64,000 nucleotides of DNA from positions 1-64,000 of the forward strand of contig JAOBSW010000794.1 in NCBI GenBank assembly GCA_026214975.1. The letters run 5' to 3'. The DNA comes from Gentiana macrophylla (taxonomy: Eukaryota; Streptophyta; Magnoliopsida; Gentianales; Gentianaceae). Shown here one piece after another: positions 1-11,100 of this stretch (position 1 is its first letter; every line of letters starts with the position of its first letter). Under the pieces are notes generated by a model that saw only the letters and a list, made by a program, of their open reading frames with translations, was not told the origin of the DNA and made no database searches. The position numbers and the translations under genes are program-made.

Positions 1-446
1 CAACTGTTGAGTTTACTTGCTTGTAAAAAGGAGTTAAGGACATTTTTCCAATGATGTTCTTGTTGGAAGAATATCTAAACATGCAATCATCATACCATCC
101 AATGGCTTCCTTTTGATTTGGACATACTTTTGTAAGCATATGAGCAGCGTCTTGAATACAACGGTCACACGATTCACTATGAACATATACCCAGCAAAAA
201 GCGGTGGCGGTGACTTGGTCAACGCCTCCGCCTAATATGTCGAAACTTTGTAAATTCGGAGATGATTTTGTTGAGATTTGAGTGGAATAAGCTGTCCTGA
301 GTGTAATTTCCAAATGTGTTTGTGCAATTGTAGCTTATTAGCATATTTTGTGCAGATATGTGATCGATCTGCAACCAAAGATTTATGTACAACAACATTG
401 ATGACACAATAATCCCCCGGCGACAGCCCAACAAATCCTCCACCAT
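1..446 (-). pseudogene. CRK ectodomain relic, copy 1 (partial)
   Basis: Amino-terminal part of a cysteine-rich receptor-like kinase, a plasma-membrane receptor class with two extracellular DUF26/Gnk2 domains. The minus strand from 446 reads a hydrophobic leader (IIVSSMLLYINLWLQ), then the start of DUF26 (LISYNCTNTFGNYTQDSLF). After a frame change near 220 the downstream part of the domain continues, including the segment homologous to copy 2 at 13560-13640. The gene runs off the left edge. It is closely related to copy 2 (13102-13958), and the similarity extends into the 5' flank, so the two are tandem duplicates. The region that should hold the first C-X8-C-X2-C motif is frameshifted. The family assignment is firm; loss of function is inferred from the frameshifts. 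Confidence 0.8.
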
Positions 447-1161
447 TGATTATCGCTTAAAACCGATTGATTCAAGGAAGCAAAAGCAGAGAGTCAAGAA
501 TCGAAGATTTGTTTACTGTAACAAACAAATCGGATGGACTTAATTAGCCTCCTCAATCAGCACACATCAGTTTCGGGTATAATTCAACAACACGATAGAA
601 CCCGGGAACCGAAAAATGGATGGATGCTTCACAAATCGACAATCTTTAGCTAAAGATGAAAATGTAAACGATAACATTGAAGAGATAACATCCACAAGAG
701 ATATGATGAACAAAGCTTGATTTTTTATATATATTTTTGTATACATAAATATATACTTACATACATATGTGCGTATTGATTGGTGGGAAAAATCAAGTAT
801 AGTCATTTATGTGGATAAACAAGAGCCTCATATCACACTCCTCTGGATGATGGGTAGACAAGTCAAAGTTACTAGTTAGTACATACTAATATATATGGCA
901 AAGACTTGAAGGGCGATGTTGTCTAAATTTTGACTTAGTGAGAAAAGACTCAAGGGACAATTATTACGAGAGAAGGAGAAGGAAGTGGGGAAGAAAATGT
1001 CATATACCGGTCTTTGGTTGACTCTGTATCTGAAACCGATTATTTAACCATAAACGAGAAGTTTGTTACATAAAACAGGTTTTGGTTTTGCTGCTAATAA
1101 GTTTTGATGAAACAGGGTTAGGTACAGAGGTGTTTTTGGATTCTATTAATTAATACATGTA
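447..1161. other. 5' flank of CRK copy 1, with the Copia empty site
   Basis: Non-coding DNA matching the flank of CRK copy 2 (13959-14303 joined to 38416-38770). At 783-787 the pentamer GTGGG sits in uninterrupted sequence (TTGGTGGGAAAAATCAAG). In copy 2 the same site is split by the Copia element. A possible promoter lies in the AT-rich part at 720-790, but no specific element can be assigned. Confidence 0.7.
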
Positions 1162-2095
1162 ATCGGGAAGTACCGCTTTTATCGCTTTAAGATCAAGTTA
1201 AATTGGGACTTTTAGTTGAATTTTTTTTTAAACATACTTATTTGTTAGATATTTTTTCATAAATAAATATTTTGGTTATCGTTGCATACGAGTTGCATTG
1301 ACAATTAACGTTATCAGAAACGGGTTCGACTCCGCCGCCTGGTCGAAAGGGTAGCGCTTAACTCATGGGGTTCGGCAACGCGCCGCAAACCTAAACCAAC
1401 GACGATCGCATCACGCGAAGGATATGCATTTTCGATACATGCATTTTCGATTTCGCATGTACTTACCCTCAAAGGTTGCAGACGCTTCATCCGGTGAATA
1501 ACAATGATAACCTTATCCTTTCGTGCAGCGAGAGACTCCATTCGTTTATGCGAAGACTTAGAACCTATAAAAAAGGAATAAGTATGCAGATGAAAATTAA
1601 TAAGTTTGACAACATCATCGAAAAACTTTGAGTGTCGCAAGGCATTGATTCAAACAAGTCATTTCGTTGAATCATAACACCCTATCAGATATCTAAAAGA
1701 GATTTTCATTTGATCCCTTAGTGACAAATGTGTGGATGAAACATCTCTTAAAAGACAACGTTATTAACGTGCCTTGGAGTTTAATTCTCTCACAAATCCT
1801 AAGACTACATTTTTTCCAACACTAGTCGCGTTTTTAACATCCGTAAATGCAAAAATGAATAAAACTTGTTTGTATGTATTTTTGGGGTGTCAAGTAAATT
1901 TTTTTATTGGGCGCCTTTATCAATTAGTAGTAAAAAAAATTTGGGTCTTTATCAAAAAGAAAGTTAATATATTATATTAGGTTGGATCGGATTAAATCAT
2001 ACGATTTTTTTTTCTTTTAGTAAACATTGACTGCCGCCGCCCGATCATCGTCGTTGAGCTTAAGACCAGGTCTCATGGCGCAAGATGAGCCGCCC
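1162..2095. mobile_element. 934 bp insertion flanked by TACATGTA, class unknown
   Basis: Compared with CRK copy 2 (about 38710-38740), copy 1 carries extra DNA between two copies of TACATGTA (1154-1161 and 2096-2103). An 8 bp duplication fits hAT-type transposition, but no terminal inverted repeats are visible: the left end starts ATCGGGAAG and the right end finishes GAGCCGCCC. It holds a 108-codon minus-strand open frame at 1314-1640 that I do not recognise. It could be a gene fragment carried by a transposon or filler DNA. Confidence 0.5.
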
Positions 2096-2103
2096 TACAT
2101 GTA

Positions 2104-2731
2104 GTTCAAGGCGTTTTGTATTCATTTCTTTGTCTTTCGGTTTTCTATAATAGAGATGAAAATTGTTCTTAAAAAAGAAGGGTAAACACCTTTACCCCCG
2201 TAGTTTACCTATTAAACCCTTGCCGCCCTGCTGTGCTTTTAAAATATATACTTCACCCTGTCGTTTTACTTAAAGGATAAATCATAAAATCCGTTAAAAA
2301 GAGAATATTCCGACGGAATATTCTCTTTTAAATAAAACACCCGTTTTACCCCCTTACATTCTCTACAACAATAACAATAACAAGTTTCTTTCTTAAAAAA
2401 GAAGAAGAAAAAAACAAATAAAAATAACAATAAAGAATTTGTATCTCATAGACTAAAAGTAAAGTTTACAATTTTTTTAATTTACATATTAAAATACTCC
2501 TCATTTGTTTGTGGCTTTTAATCATGGTATGGACACATAGCAATCAATATAACCGATGCTATGATCAATTGTGTCAAAATATGTCTAGTCATTCTGTGTT
2601 GTGAAACACACATTAGGAGTGACAAATGAAGGGAAAAATCAAAGAAGAATAAGGCTAATGCCACGGGCACAACGAATAACACTATTAATCATGGTGTAAA
2701 TCCATCATATTCACTCATTTTGTCTAACGGT
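2104..2731. other. Intergenic AT-rich DNA
   Basis: The first 80 bp still match the CRK copy 2 flank (38720-38800). The rest is AT-rich with A-runs and one perfect hairpin (2297-2329). No coding signal was seen. Confidence 0.5.
2297..2329. repeat. 33 nt perfect inverted repeat
   Basis: The arms AAAAGAGAATATTCCG and CGGAATATTCTCTTTT are separated by one A. It could be a MITE core or a repair footprint. A related GGAATATTC...GAATATTCC pair occurs near 11787-11812. Confidence 0.75.
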
Positions 2732-3333
2732 CTAAGACGTTGTGACTACAGCATTAGCCAAACAATAGTAAGGACTTGCCAGGTCCAGCAATTGTTTTAG
2801 CAAGGACTTCACCCTCATCCAAAACAAATAGCCTTGCCATACCAAAATCGATATTTTCGTATTCATCTCTTCATCCAAAAGAATGTTACTTGCTTTAAGA
2901 TCTCGATAAATAATGATCATGCGTGAATCTTTGTGCGAGATAAAGAATTCCCCTCGCATGACGCTCTTTATTATTTTGTATCGCCGTTCTCAATAAAACC
3001 TTGATCGACTTACGGATCTGTTTCAATAGGCAAAAAGTTGTAACTAATAGAGCACAACAATTATTCTATCTAAAATATTCCGGGAGCACAACAATTTACA
3101 CCGAAAAGAGGTAGATGCTTACCGAAGAGGACCTTATCAAGGCTCCCATTCGCCATGAACTCGTGATATCACAAGCCTATTTGCTTGCTCTAAACAAAAA
3201 CCCAACAATTTGACCAAACATTTATGTTGCAACTTAGCTAGCGATTTGACCTCATTCATGCATGAATTCGTTTTCTCCTTGGCCGGCGTTGTAGGCAGTC
3301 TTTTCACTATCTATTTTCCATCGATGAGAACAC

Positions 3334-3340
<7 letters not shown>
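2732..3340 (-). pseudogene. CRK-type kinase domain relic
   Basis: Minus-strand receptor-like kinase fragment. Reading from 3340 downward: VLIDGK, a stop, then IVKRL with the ATP-binding lysine; the helix C region NEVKSLAKLQH; KLLGFCLE; then, frame-shifted, EFMANGSLDKVLF; then the catalytic loop [16 protein letters not shown], with H of HRD replaced by Y. The DFG region continues only in another frame ([23 protein letters not shown]). One in-frame stop and at least two frameshifts make it non-functional. It lies downstream of CRK ectodomain copy 2 on the same strand, so it may be the kinase half of that gene, split by the Tat-type insertion at 3443-9467 (inference). The C-lobe after about 2732 is missing. 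Confidence 0.85.

Positions 3341-3402
<62 letters not shown>
3337..3402. repeat. (AT)n microsatellite
   Basis: About 33 AT units directly upstream of the kinase relic on its strand. It produces an artefactual IYIYIY open frame. Confidence 0.95.
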
Positions 3403-3404
<2 letters not shown>

Positions 3405-3442
3405 GCTAACAAGTTGGGACGACTACGCATCGTGACAATCTT

Positions 3443-4057
3443 TGGACTTCGTCTATGAATAAATCCGGGCCGTTTCATCTAGGGGTAATCGAACGAGGAT
3501 GTTTTTGGTGATTTTTGGTGAGCTTGAGTTATTTCTCTCCAAGTTGCCTATGTATCATGTTATTGTTCGAGAATCAAGTCTCCGTAGTTCCCAGGGTTGT
3601 TTATATAGAGACGTCTGGCGTCAAAGCCTTATCCCTGCAAGGATTTGTATTATTAATATTATTAATATTATTTATTATCTCCCTAAGGATTAACACGCAT
3701 AAATCCCTATAATTTAGGGATAATTATGGACATATCTAATATCAAGATTATAGTCATTATGACCTGGATTCTTTCCTTGTTTATGTTCGATTCCCACACG
3801 TGGAATAATGTACCGGGTTATCTGGCCCCTGCGCATGACCTTCAAGACCACTATGGCCGATTTGGGCACCTCCTCTTCGCCAAGCCTTAGCCGACCCACG
3901 GTGGTTGGAGGAGTTTGTGCCGATCGCCACAGGGTAATGGACCGCCCTTAGGTATGTTTACGGGCCTGGTCCTTAATGCCCTATACTTAGAGGGCTGATC
4001 ATTTATTACATGTCCCACAAGGATGACACGTGGCATAGTTCGGGTCGGGCATCATCA
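3443..4057 (-). repeat. 3' LTR of the pol-less Tat-like element
   Basis: TG...CA-bounded repeat matching 8839-9467 over its whole length with scattered small indels. It includes a short ATT-rich stretch at 3650-3672, expanded in the other LTR. Confidence 0.8.
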
Positions 4058-4499
4058 TAAGCCTCGAAGATCTGGCTGAACCACTCGTTGTGAGGTCGGA
4101 TCTGTTAGAGGTGTTGGTCGCCCCTCATCATCTCAAAGCTTGTATGATTTTACAATGGTCTTCTCTGCCAGGTGGCATAGTTATTGTTATGACGCTGTCA
4201 TTCGTGCCCACGTCTTCTGAAGTGGACCGGTTTTTGAGAACGCTGTTGCAGCTCCTTATTTAGTGCCTTCTGTGGCTGCTGCTTCAACGGCTCCCGCCGA
4301 GCTGCCCCAGGTCAATACTTATGTGGAGAATCTTACTCCTGCAGAGTCTGGGCAAACTCAGACCTTAATGCTTCTTAAGTTTTTGAACTTGCATTTCGTT
4401 TATGCTTCGTTGTATTTTTACGAGCCCGACCAGCAGCAACTCGGCTCTGCAAACGATTGAGCGACATCCAAAGGCTCTCGATTTTCGGCCCATCCCGCG

Positions 4500-4855
4500 G
4501 ACTTGCTTTTCGACGAGTCCGACTGCAGAGCTCGGTTTGAGTTCATCTCGCGAACTTACTTTGTCCCGCAACCTTATCGAGCCTGGCTCGCAAAGCTCAA
4601 ATTTGGATCCGACTCCGCGGATTATTACTCAAGTCCGCTCCCTGCGGATCGATTTTATGACGAGTCCGATCTGTGGAGCTCGGTTTGAGTTCCTCTCGCG
4701 AACTAACCTTGTCCCGCAACCTCACCGAGCCTGGCCTACAAAGCTCACGAAATTTGGATCCGACCTGCGGATTATTACTCGAAGTGCGCCCCCGCGGGGT
4801 GATTTTATGATGAGTCCAATCTGTGGAGCTCGGTTTTGAGTTCGCCTCTACGAAC
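4500..4855. repeat. Tandem repeat, period about 150 bp
   Basis: About 2.3 units. Anchors GAGTCCGACTGCAGAGCTCGG (4515), GAGTCCGATCTGTGGAGCTCG (4662) and GAGTCCAATCTGTGGAGCTC (4812) are spaced 147-150 bp. The array is open in one plus frame (4402-4839), as expected for a period divisible by three; that is not evidence of a protein. Confidence 0.75.
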
Positions 4856-5398
4856 TAAGGAATTATGGTCTACAACATTTTACGGAGGTCGAGCCAGAGA
4901 GCTCATACTTTTTATTGTCTTTATCTTGACAATTTGTGCCTTTAGGCACTTGTTGGCGTTCACCCTTTTATTCCTTTTCTTTTCATTGTATGATTTTTAT
5001 CACCTTCATAACTTATGGTCCTTTGCCCTTGAAAGACATCACGCATAAGGCTTGCTTTGTAAGTGTTGTGCTTTGGTGTTAGTTCGATCGTCATTCAGCT
5101 AGACTTAGAAGGTTTGAATATTTCAAACTTTCTCGAGTCTATCGCCTCGATCGTCGACTGGCAGACTTAGAGAGTTTGAATATTCCAAATGTTCAAGTAT
5201 TTCGTGAGTCGATCGTCCTGAGTCGTATATTAATCTGGCTTTTAGGTTTTTCGGGTTGTATTGCAAATACGCTTTTAGGTCTGTCTTGCAGACTATTTGA
5301 GTTTGATTTTGCAGACTTCTTCGAGACCGACTGCTGGCTCGATCCGTTGAGTCGCTCCGCAGACTTTTTCTAAGACCGACTGCGCAGTTCGGCCAGAC

Positions 5399-5800
5399 TT
5401 GCTTTCTTTTTCTTTGTCTTTATCGATCGACCCATGTATGCCTTCGCCAGGTCATCGAGTTTGGAAGGAGATTCGAACAGCCGGGGCGGTTTCTCCACTC
5501 AAAAGGTTTTCTTGGCACGACGGATCGCCGACTTTTATGCCGGTCGTAAAAAATACAGGGCGACGAAGCCGTCCAGGATGCCAGATTGCCGATCCGGAGA
5601 AGATAATGCAAGCTCGGCAGAAGTCGAGTTTAAGGGAGTGCGCGATCGCTAGCGCTAAATGGGATGGGGCCCTAGCCAATCTCCACGCCGATCATGATGG
5701 ACTTGAGGCCGAGATGCCCGCCGGACGCCCAAGCCATTCATGAATACAAAGAGCTCATTCACTTCACCTGGGGACTTGAAGGTTTTACTTGGCTCCATCT
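5399..5800 (+). pseudogene. Possible antisense-ORF relic of a Tat element
   Basis: Overlapping short plus-strand frames contain a charged, alanine-rich stretch (LRECAIASAKWDGALANLHA) resembling the helical C-terminal part of plant retrotransposon antisense proteins. It lies near the 3' LTR on the strand opposite to the element, the same arrangement as in the 49979-63065 element. No complete domain is visible, so the identification is weak. Confidence 0.3.
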
Positions 5801-6340
5801 TAAGCTAAGGGTATACCCTTAGCGTGAATTAGGCTAAAGAGCAATGCCTCGGTGATCATTGAGAATCTTCAACATGGGAGGCTTTGCGAGCCAGGATGTA
5901 GTCAAATCTATAAGGCTAGGCTTAAGGAGTTTCCAATCGGTGAAGATCCGTTGCTGGAAGTATGGTCGCAGACTCGCTTGCCTAAGCAACCTAGTGCGTC
6001 TTCAACTCAGCCTTCGGTATGCCCTCCGATCAAGATCGCAATAGGATTCTCTTGTCAATTCTTAATATCAGGCTTTTATTATTTTGTTGAAAGACTTTGC
6101 AATATTTTCCAACTTTTGTTATTTTTTGTTCTTGACAATTTGTGCCTTTTGGCACTTGTTTCAGAATATTTTCTTCTTTGGCATTCACCTTCATTGCTAT
6201 TACTTTGGCTTTTGGTTTTGCCTTGGCTTTTGTTTTAAGCCTAGCTTAGGGTCCTTACCCCTCGAGTACGTCCTTTACAAAGCTCGCTTTTGAATGATGT
6301 ACTTGAGCAGTATCTTGCTGATCGTCATCATCTACTGAGA

Positions 6341-6674
6341 CTTGGGAAGTTTGATTTCTTCAACTTTCTAAGTATTATAGCAAATACGATCGATCGTCAT
6401 CTGCAGACTTATGAAGTTTGATTATTTCAACTTTCTAAGTATTATAGAAAGCGCTGATCGTCTGTCCTGCAGACTTGGGAAGTATGATTACTTCAACTTT
6501 CTAAGTATTTATAGAAAGCGCTGATCGTCTGTTCTACAGACTTAGGAAGTTTGATTACTTCAACTTTCTAAGTATTTATAGAAAGCGCTGATCGTCTGTT
6601 CTGCAGACTTAGGAAGTTTGATTACTTCCACTTTCTAAGTATTTATAGAAAGCGTTGATCGCCTGCATTGCGAG
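6341..6674. repeat. Tandem repeat, 5 units of about 66 bp
   Basis: Units start GACTT(A/G)GGAAGTTTGATTAC, continue TTCAACTTTCTAAGTATT and end CTGATCGTCTGTTCTGCA, at about 6341, 6409, 6473, 6539 and 6606. Weaker relatives occur at 5100-5210. Confidence 0.9.
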
Positions 6675-6717
6675 ACTTTGCCGATCGGCCGAGCTTGATA
6701 TGCTTGGATTTTCAAGT

Positions 6718-7470
6718 TTTGTAATCCGACTGCTGGATCAGTTCGTTGAGTTTGTCCTTTGCAAAGTTTCTTCTAAGGCCGACCTGTGGTCCAGTTATTA
6801 TGGTCTGTCCTGCAAACTTTTTCTGAGTCCGACCAACGGATCAGTTCATTAAGTTTGTCCTTTGCAAACTTTGGCGGAGACAGACCTGCGGTTCAGTTCA
6901 TTTTCTGAGTCCGACCTGCGGATCAGTTCATTTAAGTTTGTCCTTTGCAAACTTTGGCTGAGACCGACCTGCGGTTCAGTTCATTTTCTGAGTCCGACCT
7001 GCGGATCAGTTCATGGGGTCTGCTTATAGTTTGTCCTTTGCAAACTTTTTCGAGACCGACTGGCTTTGCTCGATTCTTCTCTCGAGTCCAACTCGCGGAT
7101 CGGCTTCATTGGGTCTGTCCTGCAGACTTATAGTTTGTCCTTTGCAAACTTTTTTACGAGACCGACCTCTTTGTTCGGTTCTTCTCTCGAGTCCAACTGC
7201 GGATCGATTCATTGGAGTGCCTGCAGACTTATAGTTTGTCCTTTGCAAACTTTTTCTGGAGACCGATGCGGTTCGGCTTCTTCTCACGAGTCCGAGATGA
7301 CTTGCGGTTCAAAACTTTCTCGGAGCCGACCTGCGCATCAGTTCGTTGGGTCTGACCCCTGCAGACTTATAGTTTGTCCTTTGCAAACTTTTTCTGAGAC
7401 CGACCTGCGGTTCAGTTCTTCTCTGAGTCCGACCTGCGGATCAGTTCGTTGGGTCTGTCCTGCAGACTTA
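6718..7470. repeat. Complex tandem repeat, period about 95-120 bp
   Basis: Repeated modules GTTTGTCCTTTGCAAACTTT, GAGACCGACCTGCGGTTCAG and GAGTCCGACCTGCGGATCAG, about seven imperfect units with higher-order variation. GTTTGTCCTTTGCAAAC is itself an imperfect palindrome. Confidence 0.85.
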
Positions 7471-7537
7471 TAAATTTTTTTGCCGAGCAGGGCCAGTTTT
7501 GTCTGACTTCTCGGACTTTATTTGAGCGAGCTGGGTA

Positions 7538-7840
7538 GGGTGAGTTCCAAAATAAGATAGCTCGACCTGCCATTTCGGTAGGGTGAGTTCCAAAATAAGA
7601 TAGCTCGACCCGCCATTTCGGTAGGGTGAGTTCCAAAATAAGATAGCTCGACCCGCTTGAGTTCGGTAGGGTGAGTACCAAAATAAGATAGCTCGACCCG
7701 CCATTTCGGTAGGGTGAGTTCCAAAATAAGATAGCTCGATCCACTTGATTCGGTGGGGTGAGTTACAAAATAAGATAGCTCGACCCGCTTGATTCGGTAG
7801 GGTGAGTTCCAAAATAAAATAGCTCGACCCGCCATGTTCG
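7538..7840. repeat. Tandem repeat, 7 units of 43-45 bp
   Basis: Units GGGTGAGTTCCAAAATAAGA followed by TAGCTCGACCCGCCATTTCG. Two unit types alternate (CCGCCATTTCGG and CCGCTTGATTCGG). All three minus frames stay open for more than 100 codons across it. Confidence 0.95.
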
Positions 7841-8039
7841 GTCTTATAGAAGATACGCTCAAGTGAGCTCCAAATATGATGCCGAGTCGATGTCACCTTA
7901 GGGCAAGAGGATTCCGTAGAGCTCGAATGCCGGTGCTCGATATCTCGAGTCCGGAGAGCTAAAGAGCTCGGCTCGATCCTTGAGTTCGAGAACTCGCCGG
8001 CGGATAGCTAGATACGGCAGATAATACGCGCTTTCTTGG

Positions 8040-8760
8040 GCGCCACAGCAGTGTCTTTCCGGTGATAATCAGACCTCGAAACGGACTCCGATTGGTATGG
8101 AATTTGGAGGGATCGTTCCTCCCTCACTATTCTTCGATGTGAAAGGTGAAATACTTATTTCCACGGTTCAATCTCCGGGAATAAGCCGCCCGATCCGGCA
8201 ACGTCATTGTCGAGAATCCTGCTGCGTTTTGGTGCCTCGCAAGAACTTCTTTGCCACGATCGGAAAACAAACGAACTCCGATTGGCCTAAAATTTTGAGG
8301 CTTGTTCGGTCCTCATAATTATTGAATCTGACCGGTGGAATTGTTGTTCCGACGGCTCAATTGGCGGCAAAGGCTGCTCAATTAGGGTTCTACTATGTCT
8401 TTACGATACAGCAGCAATTTTTTGGCGACGATCAGGAACTCAAAATAACTCCGATCAACATGAAATTTGGAGGGCTTGTTCATACCTCCTTATCCTTGAA
8501 TCTGAACGGTGGAAATCTTGTTCCATCGGTTCAATATCCGGAAATCATCCGTCGATCTGACTGCGTTTTTAGGGTGCTGCATTTTTGGTGATACAACATC
8601 ATCTTTCCGGCAAGGATCGGGTATGGAAACGGACTCCGATCGGCACTGAAATTTGGAGGATTGCTCGTCCCTCTTTCTAGTTCAATCTGAACGGTGGAAT
8701 TCTTGTTTCAACGGTTCAATTTCCGGAAATCTACCACCAATCTGACTGCGTTTTTGGCAT
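8040..8760. repeat. Diverged tandem repeat, 4 units of about 170-195 bp
   Basis: Each unit has a GACGATC(A/G)G core, then AACGGACTCCGATTGGNATG, AAATTTGGAGG, CGTTCCTCCCT, ACGGTTCAAT and TCCGG. Anchors lie near 8060, 8258, 8427 and 8610. Confidence 0.8.
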
Positions 8761-8811
8761 GTTTTTGCCTTTAACTCATTACGCACCACCTCGATCCATT
8801 ACCGATATAAA

Positions 8812-8829
8812 CCTCCTTCTAGCGCCAAT
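8812..8829 (-). other. Primer-binding site of the Tat-like element
   Basis: The minus strand reads TTGGCGCTAGAAGGAGG, a form seen in plant Gypsy elements, 9 bp from the end of the right LTR. It sets the element's orientation. Confidence 0.65.
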
Positions 8830-8838
8830 TGACGATGC

Positions 8839-9043
8839 TGGACTTCGTCTATGAATAAATCCGGGCCGTTTCATCTAGGGGTTATCGAACGAGGATGTTT
8901 TTTTGGTGATTTTTGGGTGAGCTTGAGTTATTTCTCTCAAGTTGACTACGATCCTCGTTATTGTTCAGAATCAAGTCTCCGTAGTTCCTTAGTGGTTGTT
9001 TATATAGACGCGTCTCGCCCAAAGCCTTGTCCTGCAAGGATTT

Positions 9044-9075
<32 letters not shown>

Positions 9076-9467
9076 TATTATCTCCCCTAAGGATTAACAC
9101 GCATAAATCCCTATAATTTAGGGATAATTATGGACATATCTAATGTCAAGATTATAGTCATTATGACCTAGGATTCTTTCCTTGTTTATGTTCAGTTACC
9201 CCACACGTGGAATAACGGCCCGGTTTTCTTGGCGTCCTGCGCGACCTTTTAAGACCACTATGGCGATCTGGGCACCTCCTCTTCGCCAAGCTTAGCCGAC
9301 TACGGTGGTTGGAGGAGTTTGTGCCGATCTCCCACCTGGGGTAAGGGACCTGCCCTTAGGTATGTTTCTGGGCTCCTGGTCCTTAATGCCCTATACTTAG
9401 AGGGCTGATCATTTATAACATGTCCCACAAGGATGACACGTGGCATAGTTCGGGTCGGGCATCATCA
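8839..9467 (-). repeat. 5' LTR of the pol-less Tat-like element
   Basis: Direct repeat of 3443-4057. It contains an (ATT)n tract at about 9043-9075 longer than the one in its partner. Confidence 0.8.
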
Positions 9468-10433
9468 CACTGCTATGACAGTAAAATCACAGTTGAAGAA
9501 ACGAGCATTACACGGTACCTTGTAGACTTCACCGAAACAATCATGATGTGATTTTACTGATGATTGTCCTCTATTTGTCTCTCTTTTTGTTTTTGATTGT
9601 AGGTTTCATTCCTGCTGGAAAGAAAAATTGTAAAAAGAAACATAATTTTTTTTTAAAATCTTCCCCGAAAGCTTCTGTTTGTTTTCGTTGGTGATATTGC
9701 ACGGTACCATATTTGCGGTAACAGTAATATGATGAGGATATAAGGATGTTAGTGAATGATTTCTCCGGGGAGAATATGGTGGTTAGAACAAGGCTGTCGG
9801 AATGTGCTAGTAGGAGAGAACACAAGTGAGTCGACAAATTGACAGAGTAGCTCTGTGTATATTAATTCTTGGATCCCTTTTTATTACAATGTGATCCCAT
9901 ATATATATAGGCAATTGCTAAGTATGTTTAGTCTAAGCATGACAAGATAAGATCATATAATTAAGGATAATCATACAAATGAATACTAGTTGACCGGGAC
10001 AGTAAATTGGCCGATAAGTATGGCGAGGCAATGGCGGGCGATCTGCCGGGTCGGACTCATATTATCCTTGTCTTGATGCTTGCCTGATGATATATGGGTA
10101 GTCTCCACTGTACCCGAGGTCTCGGAGTGGAGAGAGGTCTCGACTTATGAGCTGCGGACTGGATCCGGCTGCGGACTAACGGGATGGAAGCCCACGATCT
10201 GTTATTGGAGCAAGAGATAGGCTCAACCCAGACAGATGCGCCCCAACCGATTCGGGTATATCAGTTGGGTTTGGGTTTCAAGTTGGGTTCATATCACTTC
10301 ACAAATCATTTTTTTACAATTTCTCTCAACAATCATTTCTTCAACTATAAATAAAAAAATATTAAACCATCTCTAATCATTTCACTTTATTTACTTTATT
10401 ATCTTTTTTACCATTATTTTATTCATTATACTA
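9468..10433. other. Intergenic; possible degraded LTR at about 9840-10263
   Basis: No gene is supported. 9840-10263 begins TGACAGAGTAGC and ends GGTATATCA and has LTR-like composition, including a TATATATATA box on the minus strand at 9900-9909. No partner repeat or target duplication was found, so a solo LTR is only a suggestion. The minus-strand open frame at 9571-9837 has no recognisable domain. Confidence 0.3.
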
Positions 10434-10707
10434 CTACCTCCGTCTAAAATTATAAGTCACTCTACATCTTTTTGATTGTCCCAAATTATAAGTCATTCTA
10501 CATTACCAATAAAACATTTATTACTATTTTCTCTATCTTACCCCTAATTTATTAACAATCCACCTTCTTTTCAATACTTTATAACCATTTCATTAATGAT
10601 AGTCAAAGGATATTTAAGTCATTTCAACTTGAAATTTATGTCATTTAATCACTTTCTTAATTTGTGTGAAAACACTCAAAACGACTTATATTTTGGGGCG
10701 GAGGTAG
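10434..10707. mobile_element. Stowaway-like MITE (274 bp)
   Basis: Terminal inverted repeats CTACCTCCGTCTAAAATTAT and, at the right, ATTTTGGGGCGGAGGTAG. The dinucleotide TA flanks both ends (10432-10433 and 10708-10709). This is the Tc1/mariner-type MITE signature. It has no coding capacity. Confidence 0.85.
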
Positions 10708-10824
10708 TACTTTATTTTAATTTCTCTCAGCAATCATTTCTTTATCTACACAAATATAAAAAAAAAATATTTTAACTTTTTAATCATTACTTCAATTATT
10801 TTTATTATATTTTATTATCTTCTA

Positions 10825-11100
10825 CTCCCTCCGTTCCCTAATAACTGAGGTAGTTGCTAAAATATTTTGTTCCATTTTATGTGAGGCAGTACAATTTCTA
10901 ATGCAACATTTATTATGTTTTTACTTGATTTAGTCTTATTTATTACGTTAGGAAATATAAAAAAGAAGACCCGATTAATTATATTCAGGACATTCTAATA
11001 TTTCATTATAAAAGTTAACGATTTACTCACATTCTTAATATCGCGATTTTGGTAATCGCTTCCCAGTGGGTAGACCTAGTATTTTATCTTGGGATGGTCT
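10825..11100. mobile_element. Truncated MITE with one visible end
   Basis: Starts CTCCCTCCGTTCCCTAATAA after a TA, a Stowaway-like left terminus. No matching right terminus is visible, so the end given is arbitrary. Confidence 0.4.

Larger units (their letters stand above)
3443..9467 (-). mobile_element. Pol-less Tat-like (LARD-type) LTR element
   Basis: Two direct repeats of about 620 bp (3443-4057 and 8839-9467), both starting TGGACTTCG and ending CATCATCA, flank 4.8 kb without recognisable gag, RT or IN. A primer-binding site complementary in minus orientation sits just inside the right repeat, so the element runs on the minus strand. The interior is mostly tandem arrays of different periods plus possible plus-strand coding relics near the 3' LTR, the place where Tat elements carry an antisense ORF. 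No matching target-site duplication was found (ATCTT left, CACTG right), so an end may be rearranged. It lies next to the CRK kinase relic. Confidence 0.7.

Noticed and set aside
1318..1336. GGGTTCGACTCC, tRNA T-arm-like motif
   Set aside because: No D-arm, anticodon arm or acceptor stem can be built around it.
1314..1640. 108-codon minus-strand open frame
   Set aside because: No recognisable motif. It lies inside the 934 bp insertion, with composition not clearly coding.
3210..3458. Plus-strand open frame with a long IY repeat
   Set aside because: Produced by the (AT)n microsatellite; antisense to the kinase relic.
4402..4839. 145-codon plus-strand open frame
   Set aside because: Spans a tandem repeat whose period of about 150 bp is a multiple of three; no domain features.
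9838..10263. Solo LTR
   Set aside because: TG...CA ends and a TATA-like box only; no partner and no target duplication, so it is kept as a remark in the intergenic entry.
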